This document shows positions 33,732 to 43,620 of a DNA stretch of 64,000 bases, piece after piece. Numbering within the stretch: the first letter of the stretch is position 1; each line of letters begins with the position of its first letter. Made by a program: the position numbers and the translations under genes. This stretch comes from Marivirga arenosa (GTDB lineage: Bacteria > Bacteroidota > Bacteroidia > Cytophagales > Cyclobacteriaceae): positions 1,924,001 to 1,988,000 of the forward strand of contig NZ_CP129970.2 of the NCBI RefSeq assembly GCF_030503895.2, given 5' to 3'. A model generated the notes under the pieces. It saw nothing but the letters and a program-made list of their open reading frames with translations. It searched no databases and was not told the origin of the DNA.

Positions 33732-35167
33732 TTTTTTACGAGTTTATAAATATCAAAAAATTCTTTTTTGAACAGAATATAAATACCAACAATATATATA
33801 ACAATACCGGTTAGAACTTTTAAAACAAACAATACAAAGATATCTGAGATAATTAACCAGCTGAAAAGTAGGTTGGTAAATTTAAACATTATAAAACATA
33901 AGAAAGCAAGTTTTAATAAGAAGGGCATCAACTCTAATATATTAAATCCAGAAACCCTATAAACTATCCTGTGGATATAAATACCCACAAAATAAGTAAG
34001 TAAAATTCTAGCATAAAGAACTGTATCAATTTGAGGATAGAGAGTTACAAAGATATAGGATGTAATAACGGTAATTAAAATGTAAACCAAATTCCATCTG
34101 AATGATACCTTAGCTTGACCCTTGGCGACAATAATAGTCCCTGCTGGACTACCGATCACAGAGTTATAAAAAGCCAAACTTAAAAGAACAATCATGTAAC
34201 CGGCTAATTCATATTCAGGCTTATAAAAGATTGAAATAAATTCATGAGCAACTATTGAAATACCGCATAATATAGGGAAATTAATTAAAGCCACAGCTTT
34301 TATTGAGGAAGCATAGTATTTATGCAAAGCATTCTCATTTGCCTTGATCTTTGCGAAAACTGGATAAGCTACCTTTAATAAGATAGGATTCAGTTTAGAA
34401 ATTGGCATAATTAATATATTCCAGGCAATATTATAAACTCCTAGAACTTCAAGCCCCAGAAAGGCACCAATCAAGAATTTATCAAAATGGTATCGCAAAA
34501 TGCCTATTAATCTTTCTCCTGTTTGATAAAGCCCAAATGAAACGTAGGGCTTTATTTGAATCCAAGAAAATTTAATGGGGGCCTCTAAAGTAAGTGGATA
34601 ATAATAAATATAACCCAATGTGTTTATTGATGACATTAAAATATTTCCATAAATGATTGAAATGGGTCCATGGTCAAACCAAGCAAACATCAATACGGAA
34701 ACAAAGGAGACAGAATTCGCAAAAAAATTAATTTTTGTAATCTCCTTAAACATTAACTCTTTTTGTAAAACCGAATGATATGGGTTACCAATTGTATTTA
34801 TTATAATTATAGGAGGTGAGTACAAAATGATTTTAAATAAATCGTAGTTAAATACTTCAGATATTAAAGGGGAGCACAACAGAAATATTAATGAAAATAT
34901 TATTGAAGCGAAGATACCTATCCATAGCGCTGATGAAAGTTTGGTTTGATCAAAATTTTCATCTTGTATTATAGCTCGGCCTAGTCCAAAGTCGGTAAAG
35001 ATGGAGTAAATTCCCAGAAAAATGGCAATTACCCCAACCACACCCATTTCTTGCACAGTGAGAATATAGGTAAGTAGGGTTAACTGAGAAAATTGTATTA
35101 AAATATTATATAATACAATTAGGCTATTCCACTTGGTATTCCTAACAAAATTTTTGGCAATACTCAA
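33728..35167 (-). CDS. Wzx-type lipopolysaccharide/oligosaccharide flippase
   Basis: A 479-aa membrane protein of the MOP exporter superfamily with 12 to 14 predicted helices. The N-terminal NFVRNTKWNSLIVLYNILIQ and GVVGVIAIFLGIYSIFTDFGLGRA are typical of the WzxC/Polysacc_synt family, and the central LIGILRYHFDKFLIGAFLG matches WzxC-like exporters. It should flip undecaprenyl-linked repeat units across the inner membrane before polymerisation. Both neighbours overlap it by four bases, so it is translationally coupled on both sides. Confidence 0.93.
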   Translation of the reverse strand: MSIAKNFVRNTKWNSLIVLYNILIQFSQLTLLTYILTVQEMGVVGVIAIFLGIYSIFTDFGLGRAIIQDENFDQTKLSSALWIGIFASIIFSLIFLLCSPLISEVFNYDLFKIILYSPPIIIINTIGNPYHSVLQKELMFKEITKINFFANSVSFVSVLMFAWFDHGPISIIYGNILMSSINTLGYIYYYPLTLEAPIKFSWIQIKPYVSFGLYQTGERLIGILRYHFDKFLIGAFLGLEVLGVYNIAWNILIMPISKLNPILLKVAYPVFAKIKANENALHKYYASSIKAVALINFPILCGISIVAHEFISIFYKPEYELAGYMIVLLSLAFYNSVIGSPAGTIIVAKGQAKVSFRWNLVYILITVITSYIFVTLYPQIDTVLYARILLTYFVGIYIHRIVYRVSGFNILELMPFLLKLAFLCFIMFKFTNLLFSWLIISDIFVLFVLKVLTGIVIYIVGIYILFKKEFFDIYKLVKK

Positions 35168-36303
35168 TTAAGTGATTCGATTAAAGTTAACAGATTAAAT
35201 GACTGCTTGTAAAGATTAAACTTACCCACTATTTTTTTTCTTATAGAGTCAGGATTAACATTGATATTTTGAATTTCGGAGAAGGCATGTGCAAAAGCCG
35301 AAACATCCTTTTCTCTTACTAAAATTCCATCCTTACCATTTTCAACTAATTCACTGATCCCCGAATGAAAGGTAGATAATATAGGTAATTTCATAGCCAT
35401 TGCTTCCATTATAACCGTAGGTATACCCTCACTATCACCATTTGGTGCAGTCACACTATGGTGTACAAAGAAATCTGCATGTTGCATTAGATCTTTTACC
35501 TCTGTCCTATTTACTAATCCAGGAAAGGAAACAAACTTATCAATATTTAGCTTTTTCGTAAGCTGCTGCATTTCATCTAAAAGAGGGCCCGCTCCGGCCA
35601 AAATAAGTCTATAATCCTTTCTATTGGCTTTGTCCAAGAACCTAGCAAATGCTTTTATTGTAAATTCATGACCCTTCTTAGGCAAAAAGTTAGAAACTTG
35701 GAGAAATGTTTTCTTTCTATTTTCTATTTTCTCTTTTGGCTCAAAGAAATTTACATCTACCCCAAGATAATCAACAAATAACTTTTCCGGAGGCAGACCA
35801 TGCTGAGCAAGTCTATCCTTCATATTGGCTGAAACCGTAGTTCCAAAAACATTAGGGAAATTGAATATTCTTCGCAACTCCTTAACGTAAAGTTTATTTC
35901 TCAGCAACTGGGATGCATCGTAGCCATGAAATGTTACAATTGTTTTAGTATTGGTTTTCTCAACAGCTTTAGCAATTCTTATGAGTTGAAGGCCAAAATG
36001 TGTATGTATAATGTCTGGTTTAAAACTTTCAATTTCCCTTACCAATGATTTAGTATAACCTGCATTATTACCTGTATATTCAATCTTAAGCTTTCGCTTA
36101 ATCATCGAAATTAGATTTGATGAGTTGAATTTTCTATAGGGTATTTGAACCAAGTCATGGTATGGAAACAAATGAATATTGTTAATTTCTGATCCAATTA
36201 CCTTAACTTCATTCTTTTGGGAGAATGATTTAACCTGATTATAAATAAAGGTCATAGAAGGAGAAAGATAGTTATTAACAACTATTAAAATCTTCATTGG
36301 CAT
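35164..36303 (-). CDS. Glycosyltransferase family 4 (WcaL/AmsK-like)
   Basis: A 379-aa GT-B enzyme. The acceptor-domain start is LIVVNNYLSPSMTFIYNQV. PDIIHTHFGLQLIRIAKAVE and TFHGYDASQLL are conserved in colanic-acid-type GT4 enzymes. The donor domain shows FLPKKGHEFTIKAFARFL, LILAGAGPLLDEM and the E-x7-E motif in GDSEGIPTVIMEAMAMKLPI (about 286-305). It adds a sugar of the repeat unit on the cytosolic face. Its start overlaps the end of wecC by one base. Confidence 0.92.
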   Translation of the reverse strand: MPMKILIVVNNYLSPSMTFIYNQVKSFSQKNEVKVIGSEINNIHLFPYHDLVQIPYRKFNSSNLISMIKRKLKIEYTGNNAGYTKSLVREIESFKPDIIHTHFGLQLIRIAKAVEKTNTKTIVTFHGYDASQLLRNKLYVKELRRIFNFPNVFGTTVSANMKDRLAQHGLPPEKLFVDYLGVDVNFFEPKEKIENRKKTFLQVSNFLPKKGHEFTIKAFARFLDKANRKDYRLILAGAGPLLDEMQQLTKKLNIDKFVSFPGLVNRTEVKDLMQHADFFVHHSVTAPNGDSEGIPTVIMEAMAMKLPILSTFHSGISELVENGKDGILVREKDVSAFAHAFSEIQNINVNPDSIRKKIVGKFNLYKQSFNLLTLIESLN

Positions 36304-37514
36304 TAATTCACAAAACTTAAATACTCCTTATCAATTCCTTTATCAAAGAGCTTTCTAAACTCCCTGTGTGATACTAAAAACACTAATATATCAGCTTTTT
36401 CTCTCGCTTCCTGGATTGAATACACATCAAAATCAGGGTGTGATTCAATGTTGGGTTCTATAGGCATAATATCCAAACCTTCAGAAATTAAAGCTTTAGT
36501 GACATTCAAAGCAGGACTTTCACGTAGATCATCAATATCTGGTTTAAATGCTAGCCCCATGCAAGCAATTTTTGGCTTCCTTTCATGTTTTAATTCAAAT
36601 TTTAGAGATGAATTTTTAACTTTTTCAATTACCCAATTCGTTTTATAGTTATTGATTTCGCGAGCAGAACGAATAATCTTGGCCTCTTCTGGAAATTCTG
36701 ATACAATAAACCAAGGATCTACAGCTATACAATGTCCACCTACTCCGGTACCAGGCTGTAAAATATTTACTCTTGGATGACGGTTGGCCAAACTAATCAA
36801 TTCCCAAACGTCTATTCCTGCTTTGTCACAAATCATAGATAGCTCATTAGCAAAGGCAATGCTTACATCACGAGATGAGTTTTCTACTAATTTACACATT
36901 TCAGCAGTTCTAGCATTTGTAGCCACTAATTCTCCTTTTACGAAGTTTCTATAGAAATTAATTGCCTGCTCAGTAGATTTTTCGTCCATCCCTCCAATAG
37001 AACGATCATTATGTTCTAGTTCATGAATAACGTTTCCAGGAAGTACGCGTTCCGGACAGTAAGCAATAAATACTTTCCCCTTCAATTCAGGACGCTCTTC
37101 ATCAATTATTTCTTTTACTCTTTCTGTAGTTCCTACCGGACTAGTTGATTCAAGGATAACGAGGTTGCCTTCCTCAAGAAAAGGGCAGAGGTTTCTCGTT
37201 GCGGTTTCCACATAAGAGATGTCAGGGACATGATCTCCTTTGAAGGGAGTCGGAACTGCAATGAGAAAAACATCGGCAGCAGTTGCTTGTGTATCGGCAA
37301 CTAAATAACCTTCTTTTACTACATGTCTAACCAGACCATCTAAATCAGGCTCCACAATGTGAATTTCACCTCTATTTATCGTATCAACAGCTTTTTGATT
37401 AATATCAACTCCATGAACTTTAATACCTCTGCTTGCCATTAAGGCTGCCGTTGGTAGACCAATATAGCCTAGGCCCACCATTACTGCTTTTATATTTCTA
37501 TCTTTCTTAACCAT
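36303..37514 (-). CDS. wecC: UDP-N-acetyl-D-mannosamine dehydrogenase
   Basis: A 403-aa nucleotide-sugar dehydrogenase. The NAD loop is VGLGYIGLPTAALMAS (13-28). The catalytic Cys sits in GTGVGGHCIAVDPWF (about 259-273), and YCPERVLPGNVIHEL is typical of WecC rather than UDP-glucose dehydrogenase. It oxidises UDP-ManNAc twice with NAD to UDP-ManNAcA, in the cytoplasm. The upstream gene encodes the 2-epimerase that supplies its substrate. The pairing with wecB, and with WecA- and WecG-type genes at the far end, mirrors enterobacterial common antigen synthesis. Confidence 0.93.
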   Translation of the reverse strand: MVKKDRNIKAVMVGLGYIGLPTAALMASRGIKVHGVDINQKAVDTINRGEIHIVEPDLDGLVRHVVKEGYLVADTQATAADVFLIAVPTPFKGDHVPDISYVETATRNLCPFLEEGNLVILESTSPVGTTERVKEIIDEERPELKGKVFIAYCPERVLPGNVIHELEHNDRSIGGMDEKSTEQAINFYRNFVKGELVATNARTAEMCKLVENSSRDVSIAFANELSMICDKAGIDVWELISLANRHPRVNILQPGTGVGGHCIAVDPWFIVSEFPEEAKIIRSAREINNYKTNWVIEKVKNSSLKFELKHERKPKIACMGLAFKPDIDDLRESPALNVTKALISEGLDIMPIEPNIESHPDFDVYSIQEAREKADILVFLVSHREFRKLFDKGIDKEYLSFVN

Positions 37515-37518
37515 TCAA

Positions 37519-38628
37519 TTAAGATTTCTTTAAAATTTCTAATACTTGTTTACTTGTAGTACCATCTCCGTAAGGGTTAACAGCGTTGGCCATGCCCTTG
37601 TAATGTTTTTCATCATCTAAAAGCAATTTGGCTTCTTTCATGATGACATCATAATTAGTTCCTACCAATTTAGCAGTTCCTGCTTCCACTCCTTCCTGTC
37701 TTTCTGTAACATCACGCATTACTAAAACTGGTTTTCCTAAAGAAGGTGCTTCTTCTTGAATTCCTCCAGAGTCTGTTAATACGAAATATGATTTGTTCAT
37801 CAACCAAATTAAAAAAGGATAGGCCAATGGCTCAATCAATTTGACATTATTGACTCCAGTTAAAATTTCATTTACTGTGCTTCTAACATTTGGATTCAAA
37901 TGGACGGGGTAAACTAATTCTGTGTCGGGATAGGCTAATGCTATATCCTTCATGGCAGTGCACATATTTTCAAAAGGTCCTCCAAAGCTTTCACGTCTAT
38001 GTCCTGTCACTAAAATCACTTTTTTAGAGAAATCGATTTCTTTAAAGAATTCTTCGTAAGACTCTTCACCTTTTTCTTTTATAATATCAAGCCCTAATAA
38101 TAATGCATCAATAACCGTATTGCCTACTTGATGAACATTGTTCTTGATTCCTTCAGATTTTAAGTTGTTTATTGCACGTTGAGTAGGCGCAAAATGATAA
38201 TTAGCTAGATGTCCAGCCAATTTCCTGTTACCTTCTTCAGGGAATGGAGAATATAAATCACCACTTCTAAGACCAGCTTCAATATGTGAGACCTTAATCT
38301 TTTCGTAAAAGCCAGCTAAAGCACCGATAAATGCAGTTGTTGTGTCTCCTTGAACGAAAATGTTATCAGGTTTTTCATCTGCCAATATTGGTTTCAGTCC
38401 TAAAAGCGCCTTAGCAGTAATATCGTATAAGGTTTGATTAGGCGCCATTAAATTAAGATCATGGTCTGGTTTGATCTCAAAAAAATCTAATACCTGATCT
38501 AACATTTCTCTATGCTGCCCTGTGACGCACACTACTACTTCCTGATTAGGATCGGCTTGAAATGTCCTAATTAATGGAGCCATTTTTATAGCCTCCGGTC
38601 GAGTACCAAATACAAATAAGTGCTTCAA
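37519..38628 (-). CDS. wecB: UDP-N-acetylglucosamine 2-epimerase (non-hydrolysing)
   Basis: A 369-aa GT-B-fold epimerase. FGTRPEAIKMAPLI (7-20), VFVQGDTTTAFIGALAGFYE, HIEAGLRSGD, TGHRRESFG, LTDSGGIQEEAPSLGKP and a C-terminal NPYGDG segment are the full set of WecB/MnaA signatures. It converts UDP-GlcNAc to UDP-ManNAc for the dehydrogenase encoded four bases downstream. Length matches the family, and no domain suggests the hydrolysing NeuC type. Confidence 0.96.
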   Translation of the reverse strand: MKHLFVFGTRPEAIKMAPLIRTFQADPNQEVVVCVTGQHREMLDQVLDFFEIKPDHDLNLMAPNQTLYDITAKALLGLKPILADEKPDNIFVQGDTTTAFIGALAGFYEKIKVSHIEAGLRSGDLYSPFPEEGNRKLAGHLANYHFAPTQRAINNLKSEGIKNNVHQVGNTVIDALLLGLDIIKEKGEESYEEFFKEIDFSKKVILVTGHRRESFGGPFENMCTAMKDIALAYPDTELVYPVHLNPNVRSTVNEILTGVNNVKLIEPLAYPFLIWLMNKSYFVLTDSGGIQEEAPSLGKPVLVMRDVTERQEGVEAGTAKLVGTNYDVIMKEAKLLLDDEKHYKGMANAVNPYGDGTTSKQVLEILKKS

Positions 38629-38630
38629 AT

Positions 38631-39881
38631 TTACAATCTTTTATTTACTAAACTTCTCTCAAAAAATCCTTTGATGTCGTATGTGACTCCGTTTTCTTGT
38701 AAATGGTTGGACAAGTCAAAAGATTTAAATTCTTTATGCGATACTGCTAATATTATAGCATTGTAATCTTTTTTTGGAGATTCAATTAAATTAATCTCAT
38801 ATTCATGTTTAACCTCATCAGAATCTGCCTGTGGGTCGTAAGTATCAACTTCAATCCCATAAGATTCTAATTCTCTTATAACGTCAATTACTTTACTATT
38901 CCGAATATCTGGACAGTTTTCCTTAAAAGTAATACCCATTACTAGGGCTTTTGAACCTTTGATCACTGAACCTTTTTGTGCCATTAATTTTACAACAGAA
39001 CTGGCTACATGTGCTCCCATATTGTCATTGATTCTCCTACCAGAAAGAATTACTTGTGGATGATAACCCAATGACTCAGCTTTGTGAGTTAAATAATAGG
39101 GATCTACTCCTATACAATGACCGCCCACTAAACCTGGCTTAAATGGTAAAAAGTTCCATTTTGTTCCTGCTGCTGCTAATACATCTGCAGTATCGATACC
39201 CATTTTGTCAAAAATCAGTGCCAACTCATTCACAAAAGCAATATTTAGATCTCTTTGTGAGTTTTCAATGACTTTTGCTGCTTCAGCTACTTTTATTGAA
39301 GAAGCTTTATGAGTACCAGCGGTAATGATTTCTTTATATAATTGATCTACCTCTTCAGCAATTTCAGGAGTACTACCTGATGTTACTTTTTTAATGGTAG
39401 GCAGTCTATGTTCTTTATCTCCTGGATTAATTCTTTCTGGTGAATATCCACAGAAGAAATCTTGATTGTATTTTAATCCACTCTCTTTTTCAATGATTGG
39501 TACGCAGTCATCCTCAGTACATCCAGGATAAACAGTAGATTCATATATCACTATATCCCCTTTTTTTAAGGTTTTACCCACGGTTGCCGAAGCCATTTTT
39601 AAAGGTGTTAAATCGGGTTGTTTATATGCATTTATCGGTGTAGGTACAGTGATAATATATATCTTGGCTTCAATTAAATCATTTGCATCAGAAGTATATT
39701 TTAATTGGCTGGCCTCTTTTAATTCATTAGTATCAACTTCTAAAGTTCTATCGAAACCGTCTTTTAATTCTTTTACTCTTTTTTCATTGATATCAAAACC
39801 GAGAACCTCTCTATATTTACCAAATTCAGCGGCTAGTGGTAATCCCACATAACCTAATCCGATTACTGCTATTTTCTTCAT
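38631..39881 (-). CDS. UDP-N-acetylhexosamine 6-dehydrogenase (TviB/WbpA-like)
   Basis: A 416-aa nucleotide-sugar dehydrogenase with NAD loop [17 protein letters not shown] (7-23), [32 protein letters not shown] and the catalytic Cys in [20 protein letters not shown]. These match the TviB/WbpA group, which oxidises UDP-GlcNAc (or UDP-GalNAc) to the uronic acid, rather than Ugd. It is the first gene of the 18-kb leftward locus, so its promoter should lie in 39882-40050. Together with WecB/WecC it implies two different aminouronic acids, or alternative supply, in the glycan. Confidence 0.92.
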   Translation of the reverse strand: MKKIAVIGLGYVGLPLAAEFGKYREVLGFDINEKRVKELKDGFDRTLEVDTNELKEASQLKYTSDANDLIEAKIYIITVPTPINAYKQPDLTPLKMASATVGKTLKKGDIVIYESTVYPGCTEDDCVPIIEKESGLKYNQDFFCGYSPERINPGDKEHRLPTIKKVTSGSTPEIAEEVDQLYKEIITAGTHKASSIKVAEAAKVIENSQRDLNIAFVNELALIFDKMGIDTADVLAAAGTKWNFLPFKPGLVGGHCIGVDPYYLTHKAESLGYHPQVILSGRRINDNMGAHVASSVVKLMAQKGSVIKGSKALVMGITFKENCPDIRNSKVIDVIRELESYGIEVDTYDPQADSDEVKHEYEINLIESPKKDYNAIILAVSHKEFKSFDLSNHLQENGVTYDIKGFFERSLVNKRL

Positions 39882-40052
39882 ATAAAATCCAAATGAAGTG
39901 CAAAATTAGTCATTTTATAATACTTAAAAAGAGAATGTAATTTTAATCTTAAATATACACTCAAGATTTATGGGGGAGTCTTTTATTATTTCCATTATCA
40001 TTGACTGAAAAGTGTTAGCAAATCTTTACAATAATTTTTACTAAAACCTTTT

Positions 40053-40080
40053 TTGAATTTCAGAAACCTTCTTACCTTTG
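40053..40080 (+). promoter_or_regulatory. Bacteroidota-type promoter for tRNA-His
   Basis: TTG at 40053-40055 is followed, 17 bases later, by TACCTTTG (40073-40080). This matches the -33/-7 consensus of Bacteroidota (TTG, then TAnnTTTG). The tRNA begins 13 bases on. Confidence 0.75.
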
Positions 40081-40093
40081 TGTGCTCAAAATG

Positions 40094-40167
40094 GTGGTCG
40101 TAGTTCAGTTGGTTAGAACGCCTGATTGTGGTTCAGGAGGTCGTGGGTTCGAGTCCCATCTTCCACC
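40094..40167 (+). tRNA. tRNA-His (GTG anticodon)
   Basis: The cloverleaf can be drawn fully: D stem GTTC/GAAC, anticodon stem CCTGA/TCAGG with loop TTGTGGT (anticodon GTG) and T arm GTGGG-TTCGAGT-CCCAT. The base before the first position is G (40093), matching the extra 5' G of tRNA-His, opposite C73. The acceptor stem is imperfect: GTGGTCG faces CTTCCAC, leaving mismatches at pairs 5-68 (T-T) and 6-67 (C-T). CCA is not fully encoded. A terminator follows. Confidence 0.95.
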
Positions 40168-40174
40168 CATCTCA

Positions 40175-40209
40175 AATAGCCTGGATTTAATTATTCAGGC
40201 TATTTTTTT
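40175..40209 (+). terminator. Terminator after tRNA-His
   Basis: AATAGCCTG (40175-40183) pairs with CAGGCTATT (40196-40204), followed by a run of seven T ending at 40209. Confidence 0.92.
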
Positions 40210-40373
40210 GTCCAAGCAAGTCGTTTATTACTGAGTTAATCATAATTCAAATTTTAAGAAGTAAGAATTAATCTCAGCGATCGTTAAAAACATACTAAAT
40301 TCTAATTGAAGATTAGTATTTTGCACTTTAATGGAATTTATGCAACTTTATTATAGCTTAGCAGGCAATTTTT

Positions 40374-42845
40374 ATGGCTAAAAACACCTATAAATCAAAT
40401 ACATTTAAAAAATCTGATAGTAAAAAGAAGAGTCCAAAGTTTAATTTTAATATTGGGTTTCTGAAAGATAGAAGATTGCACCTTGCTTTCGGCTTTTTTC
40501 TATTGTCAAGTTCTATATTTTTATTTACTGCCTTTATTTCTTATTTATTTACTGGTAAAGCAGATATGAGCGTCTTGCAATCTGCTTATGAAAATGGAAT
40601 CAAAGCATCAGGAGCTGAAATGGACAACTGGTTGGGTTTATTAGGAGCTCAGTCTGCTTATTATTTCGTTTTTAAATGGTTCGGTCTTGCTTCCTTTCTT
40701 ATTCCGCCTTTTTTATTTTTGGCGGGCTACAAAATTACTTTTCAAAAAGAAATATTTTCTATTCGAAGAGCCTTTACTTTCATGGTCTTCTTCCTATTTT
40801 GGGCTAGTTTATTACTAGGATTCATGGTTTTTGAATCAGGAAAAATAACAGCTTTTTCATTTTTATGTGGTGGTATTGGATATGAATTAGCTGTACTCTT
40901 CAATAGTCTTTTTGGATGGGGTACGTATTTAGTTTTAATATTATCATTATTGATTTTCATGGTCTTCTATTTTGATGTGACTTCATTGTTTTCATCAAAC
41001 CCTTCTGAAATTATGGATAAAGAAGATGAAGTTGAAAAGAATGATGTTTCTGTTGATGAAGTAAATAAACCTGAGAAAGAAGAAGTTATAGACAACCAAG
41101 AAAAAGAAGCTCAGAAAGATGATGATGAATCTTTTGATGATGCAAGTACTTGGACAGTAACCGAACAAAAACCTAAAAAGTCACCTCAGAAAGAAGAATT
41201 AACCATGGAAGTTGAGAACACTTTAGAAAATAAGGTGATTTCAGAGCCAGAGATTGAATCTGAAGTTAAAGATGAAGATTTTGAGGTAGAAGAATCAGCT
41301 TTTGATGAAAAGCTTGGTAAAAAGGTTGAAAATTATGACCCGACTTTAGATCTATCATCTTATAAGTATCCTATATTAGATTTACTTGAAGATCATAATT
41401 CTGGAAAAGTTAAGGTTACTCAAGAAGAGTTAGAAGCTAATAAAGATAAAATTTTAGAGACGCTTACTAACTTCAAAATTAAGATTCAAAGTATTAAGGC
41501 TACTATTGGGCCCACAGTAACTCTTTATGAGATTGTACCGGAAGCAGGAGTTAAAATCTCTAAAATTAAAAACTTAGAAGATGACATTGCGCTTAGTTTA
41601 GCTGCTTTAGGTATTAGAATTATTGCCCCTATACCTGGAAAGGGGACTATTGGTATTGAAGTTCCTAATAAAAATCGAGAGATGGTAAGTATGAAATCAG
41701 TACTTGCCACTGATAAATTCTTAAAAAGCGATAAAGAATTACCTATCATTTTAGGAAAAACTATTAGCAATGATGTGTTTATTGCTGATTTAGCTAAAAT
41801 GCCTCACTTACTAATGGCGGGTGCAACAGGTCAGGGTAAGTCAGTAGGGTTGAATGTAATGCTTGCTTCGCTTATTTATAAAAAGCATCCATCCCAGTTG
41901 AAGTTCGTATTAGTTGATCCTAAAAAGGTGGAATTAACTTTATTTAATAAGTTAGAGCGCCATTTTTTAGCAATGCTCCCTAATGAAGAAGAGCCAATTA
42001 TTACCGATACCAAAAAAGTAGTCAATACATTAAACTCACTTTGTATTGAAATGGATAATCGTTATGATTTATTAAAAGATGCAGGTTGTAGAAATCTAAA
42101 AGAGTATAATAACAAGTTTGTAAATAGAAAACTCAATCCTGAAAAAGGTCATAGATTCCTACCTTATATTGTATTGGTAATAGATGAGTTAGCAGATTTG
42201 ATGATGACTGCTGGAAAAGAGGTTGAAACTCCAATTGCTAGATTGGCTCAGTTGGCTCGAGCAATTGGAATTCACTTAGTAGTAGCTACTCAACGTCCGT
42301 CTGTTAATGTTATTACAGGTATTATTAAAGCAAATTTCCCTGCTCGATTATCATTTAGAGTTACCTCAAAAATTGATTCCAGAACTATTTTAGACACAGG
42401 TGGTTCAGAACAATTAGTGGGAATGGGGGATATGTTGCTTTCTCAAGGCTCGGATTTAATCAGATTGCAATGCCCTTTTATAGATACACCAGAAATTGAT
42501 GAAGTAGTTGAATTTATTGGTAATCAAAGAGGATATGAACAAGCGTATCAGTTGCCAGAATTTTCAGGTGATGATGATAATAGTAAAGTGGGAGAGGTTG
42601 ATTTATCGGAAAGAGATGCTTTGTTTGATGAAGCTGCACGATTGATTGTGATGCACCAACAGGGAAGTACATCTTTAATTCAAAGAAAACTTAAACTAGG
42701 TTATAATAGAGCAGGTAGATTAATTGATCAATTAGAAGCTGCCGGGATTGTGGGAGCTTTCGAAGGAAGTAAAGCGAGAGAAGTTTTAATTCCTGATGAA
42801 TATAGTTTGGAACAATTATTGAACAATATCGATAATAACAATTAA
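40374..42845 (+). CDS. ftsK: DNA translocase FtsK/SpoIIIE
   Basis: An 823-aa protein with four N-terminal membrane helices (about 35-210), then an acidic linker (about 215-320) and the motor. The Walker A motif GATGQGKSVG is near residues 481-490, with FVLVDPKKVELTLF and the Walker B segment LVIDELADLMM. The C-terminal gamma winged helix (about 752-815; GSTSLIQRKLKLGYNRAGR) would recognise the strand-orienting repeats. It pumps chromosome ends through the division septum and activates dimer resolution. It is the first gene in a short rightward unit with the lolA-like gene, 17 bases downstream. Confidence 0.97.
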   Translation: MAKNTYKSNTFKKSDSKKKSPKFNFNIGFLKDRRLHLAFGFFLLSSSIFLFTAFISYLFTGKADMSVLQSAYENGIKASGAEMDNWLGLLGAQSAYYFVFKWFGLASFLIPPFLFLAGYKITFQKEIFSIRRAFTFMVFFLFWASLLLGFMVFESGKITAFSFLCGGIGYELAVLFNSLFGWGTYLVLILSLLIFMVFYFDVTSLFSSNPSEIMDKEDEVEKNDVSVDEVNKPEKEEVIDNQEKEAQKDDDESFDDASTWTVTEQKPKKSPQKEELTMEVENTLENKVISEPEIESEVKDEDFEVEESAFDEKLGKKVENYDPTLDLSSYKYPILDLLEDHNSGKVKVTQEELEANKDKILETLTNFKIKIQSIKATIGPTVTLYEIVPEAGVKISKIKNLEDDIALSLAALGIRIIAPIPGKGTIGIEVPNKNREMVSMKSVLATDKFLKSDKELPIILGKTISNDVFIADLAKMPHLLMAGATGQGKSVGLNVMLASLIYKKHPSQLKFVLVDPKKVELTLFNKLERHFLAMLPNEEEPIITDTKKVVNTLNSLCIEMDNRYDLLKDAGCRNLKEYNNKFVNRKLNPEKGHRFLPYIVLVIDELADLMMTAGKEVETPIARLAQLARAIGIHLVVATQRPSVNVITGIIKANFPARLSFRVTSKIDSRTILDTGGSEQLVGMGDMLLSQGSDLIRLQCPFIDTPEIDEVVEFIGNQRGYEQAYQLPEFSGDDDNSKVGEVDLSERDALFDEAARLIVMHQQGSTSLIQRKLKLGYNRAGRLIDQLEAAGIVGAFEGSKAREVLIPDEYSLEQLLNNIDNNN

Positions 42846-42862
42846 ATAAGAATATAAAAGAG

Positions 42863-43498
42863 ATGAGAAAATACACACTAATCTTGATGCTAGGCCTTTT
42901 TAGCATCGCAGTAATGGCGCAAAATGATCCAAAAGCCAAAGCAATTTTGGATGATATGAGTGCTAAATACAGTGATATACCTGGCTTTACAGCAACTTTC
43001 ACTCAATCGCTCGAGAATAAAATGGAAGATTTCACTGATACCTTTAAAGGTGAAATTGTAGTGAGTGGCGATAAATTCAAGGCAGATGTTGCAGGTCAGT
43101 TAATCGTTAATAATAATGAAACGGTTTGGACTTACCTGAGAGATGCTAATGAAGTTACGATTAATGATTACGATGCAGAGGCTGGAGAGATGAATCCAAG
43201 TAAGATTTATAAGGCTTATCAAGAAGGTTACAAATATTTATATATGGCGGGCGAAGGAAATGCTCAATACCATGTAATTGATCTAGTGCCTGAAGATAAA
43301 GATGAATCATTTTATAAAATAAGATTAAAAATTGATAAGAAAACTAATCTGTTAGACAAGTGGACCATCTTTGACAGGGCAGGAAACATCTTTAACTACG
43401 AAGTGACTAATTTTAAAGTTGATAATAGTTTAACAGATAAAGATTTCATATTTGACCCATCTAAATACCCTGATATTGAGGTATTAGACTTCAGATAA
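42863..43498 (+). CDS. lolA: LolA-like outer-membrane lipoprotein carrier
   Basis: A 211-aa periplasmic protein with a signal peptide cleaved after about residue 20 (LFSIAVMAQ). The segments FTATFTQSLENKMEDFTDTF and GEIVVSGDKFKADVAGQLIV, together with the VWTYLRDANEVTIN pattern, are LolA's half-barrel strands. LolA ferries lipoproteins from LolCDE to the outer membrane, which matters in this lipoprotein-rich phylum. It lies directly behind ftsK (17 bases), an order seen in many bacteria. The family is loosely conserved, so the exact cargo is inferred. Confidence 0.88.
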   Translation: MRKYTLILMLGLFSIAVMAQNDPKAKAILDDMSAKYSDIPGFTATFTQSLENKMEDFTDTFKGEIVVSGDKFKADVAGQLIVNNNETVWTYLRDANEVTINDYDAEAGEMNPSKIYKAYQEGYKYLYMAGEGNAQYHVIDLVPEDKDESFYKIRLKIDKKTNLLDKWTIFDRAGNIFNYEVTNFKVDNSLTDKDFIFDPSKYPDIEVLDFR

Positions 43499-43517
43499 TT
43501 CATTTATTAAATGATTC

Positions 43518-43597
43518 AAACCTGTCAGGTTTAAGGTTTATTATGATTTATTCCTGAATACAACCATTGTAGATTTAATTAGAAACCTGACAGGTTT
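43518..43597. repeat. Dispersed inverted-repeat element, copy 2
   Basis: AAACCTGTCAGGTTT (43518-43532) and AAACCTGACAGGTTT (43583-43597) are each self-complementary apart from the centre and complement one another across a 50-base spacer. It has the same architecture as 8116-8198. It sits between the lolA-like gene and pyrF. Confidence 0.85.
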
Positions 43598-43620
43598 ATA
43601 TTGTAGCCCTTTATACTATC

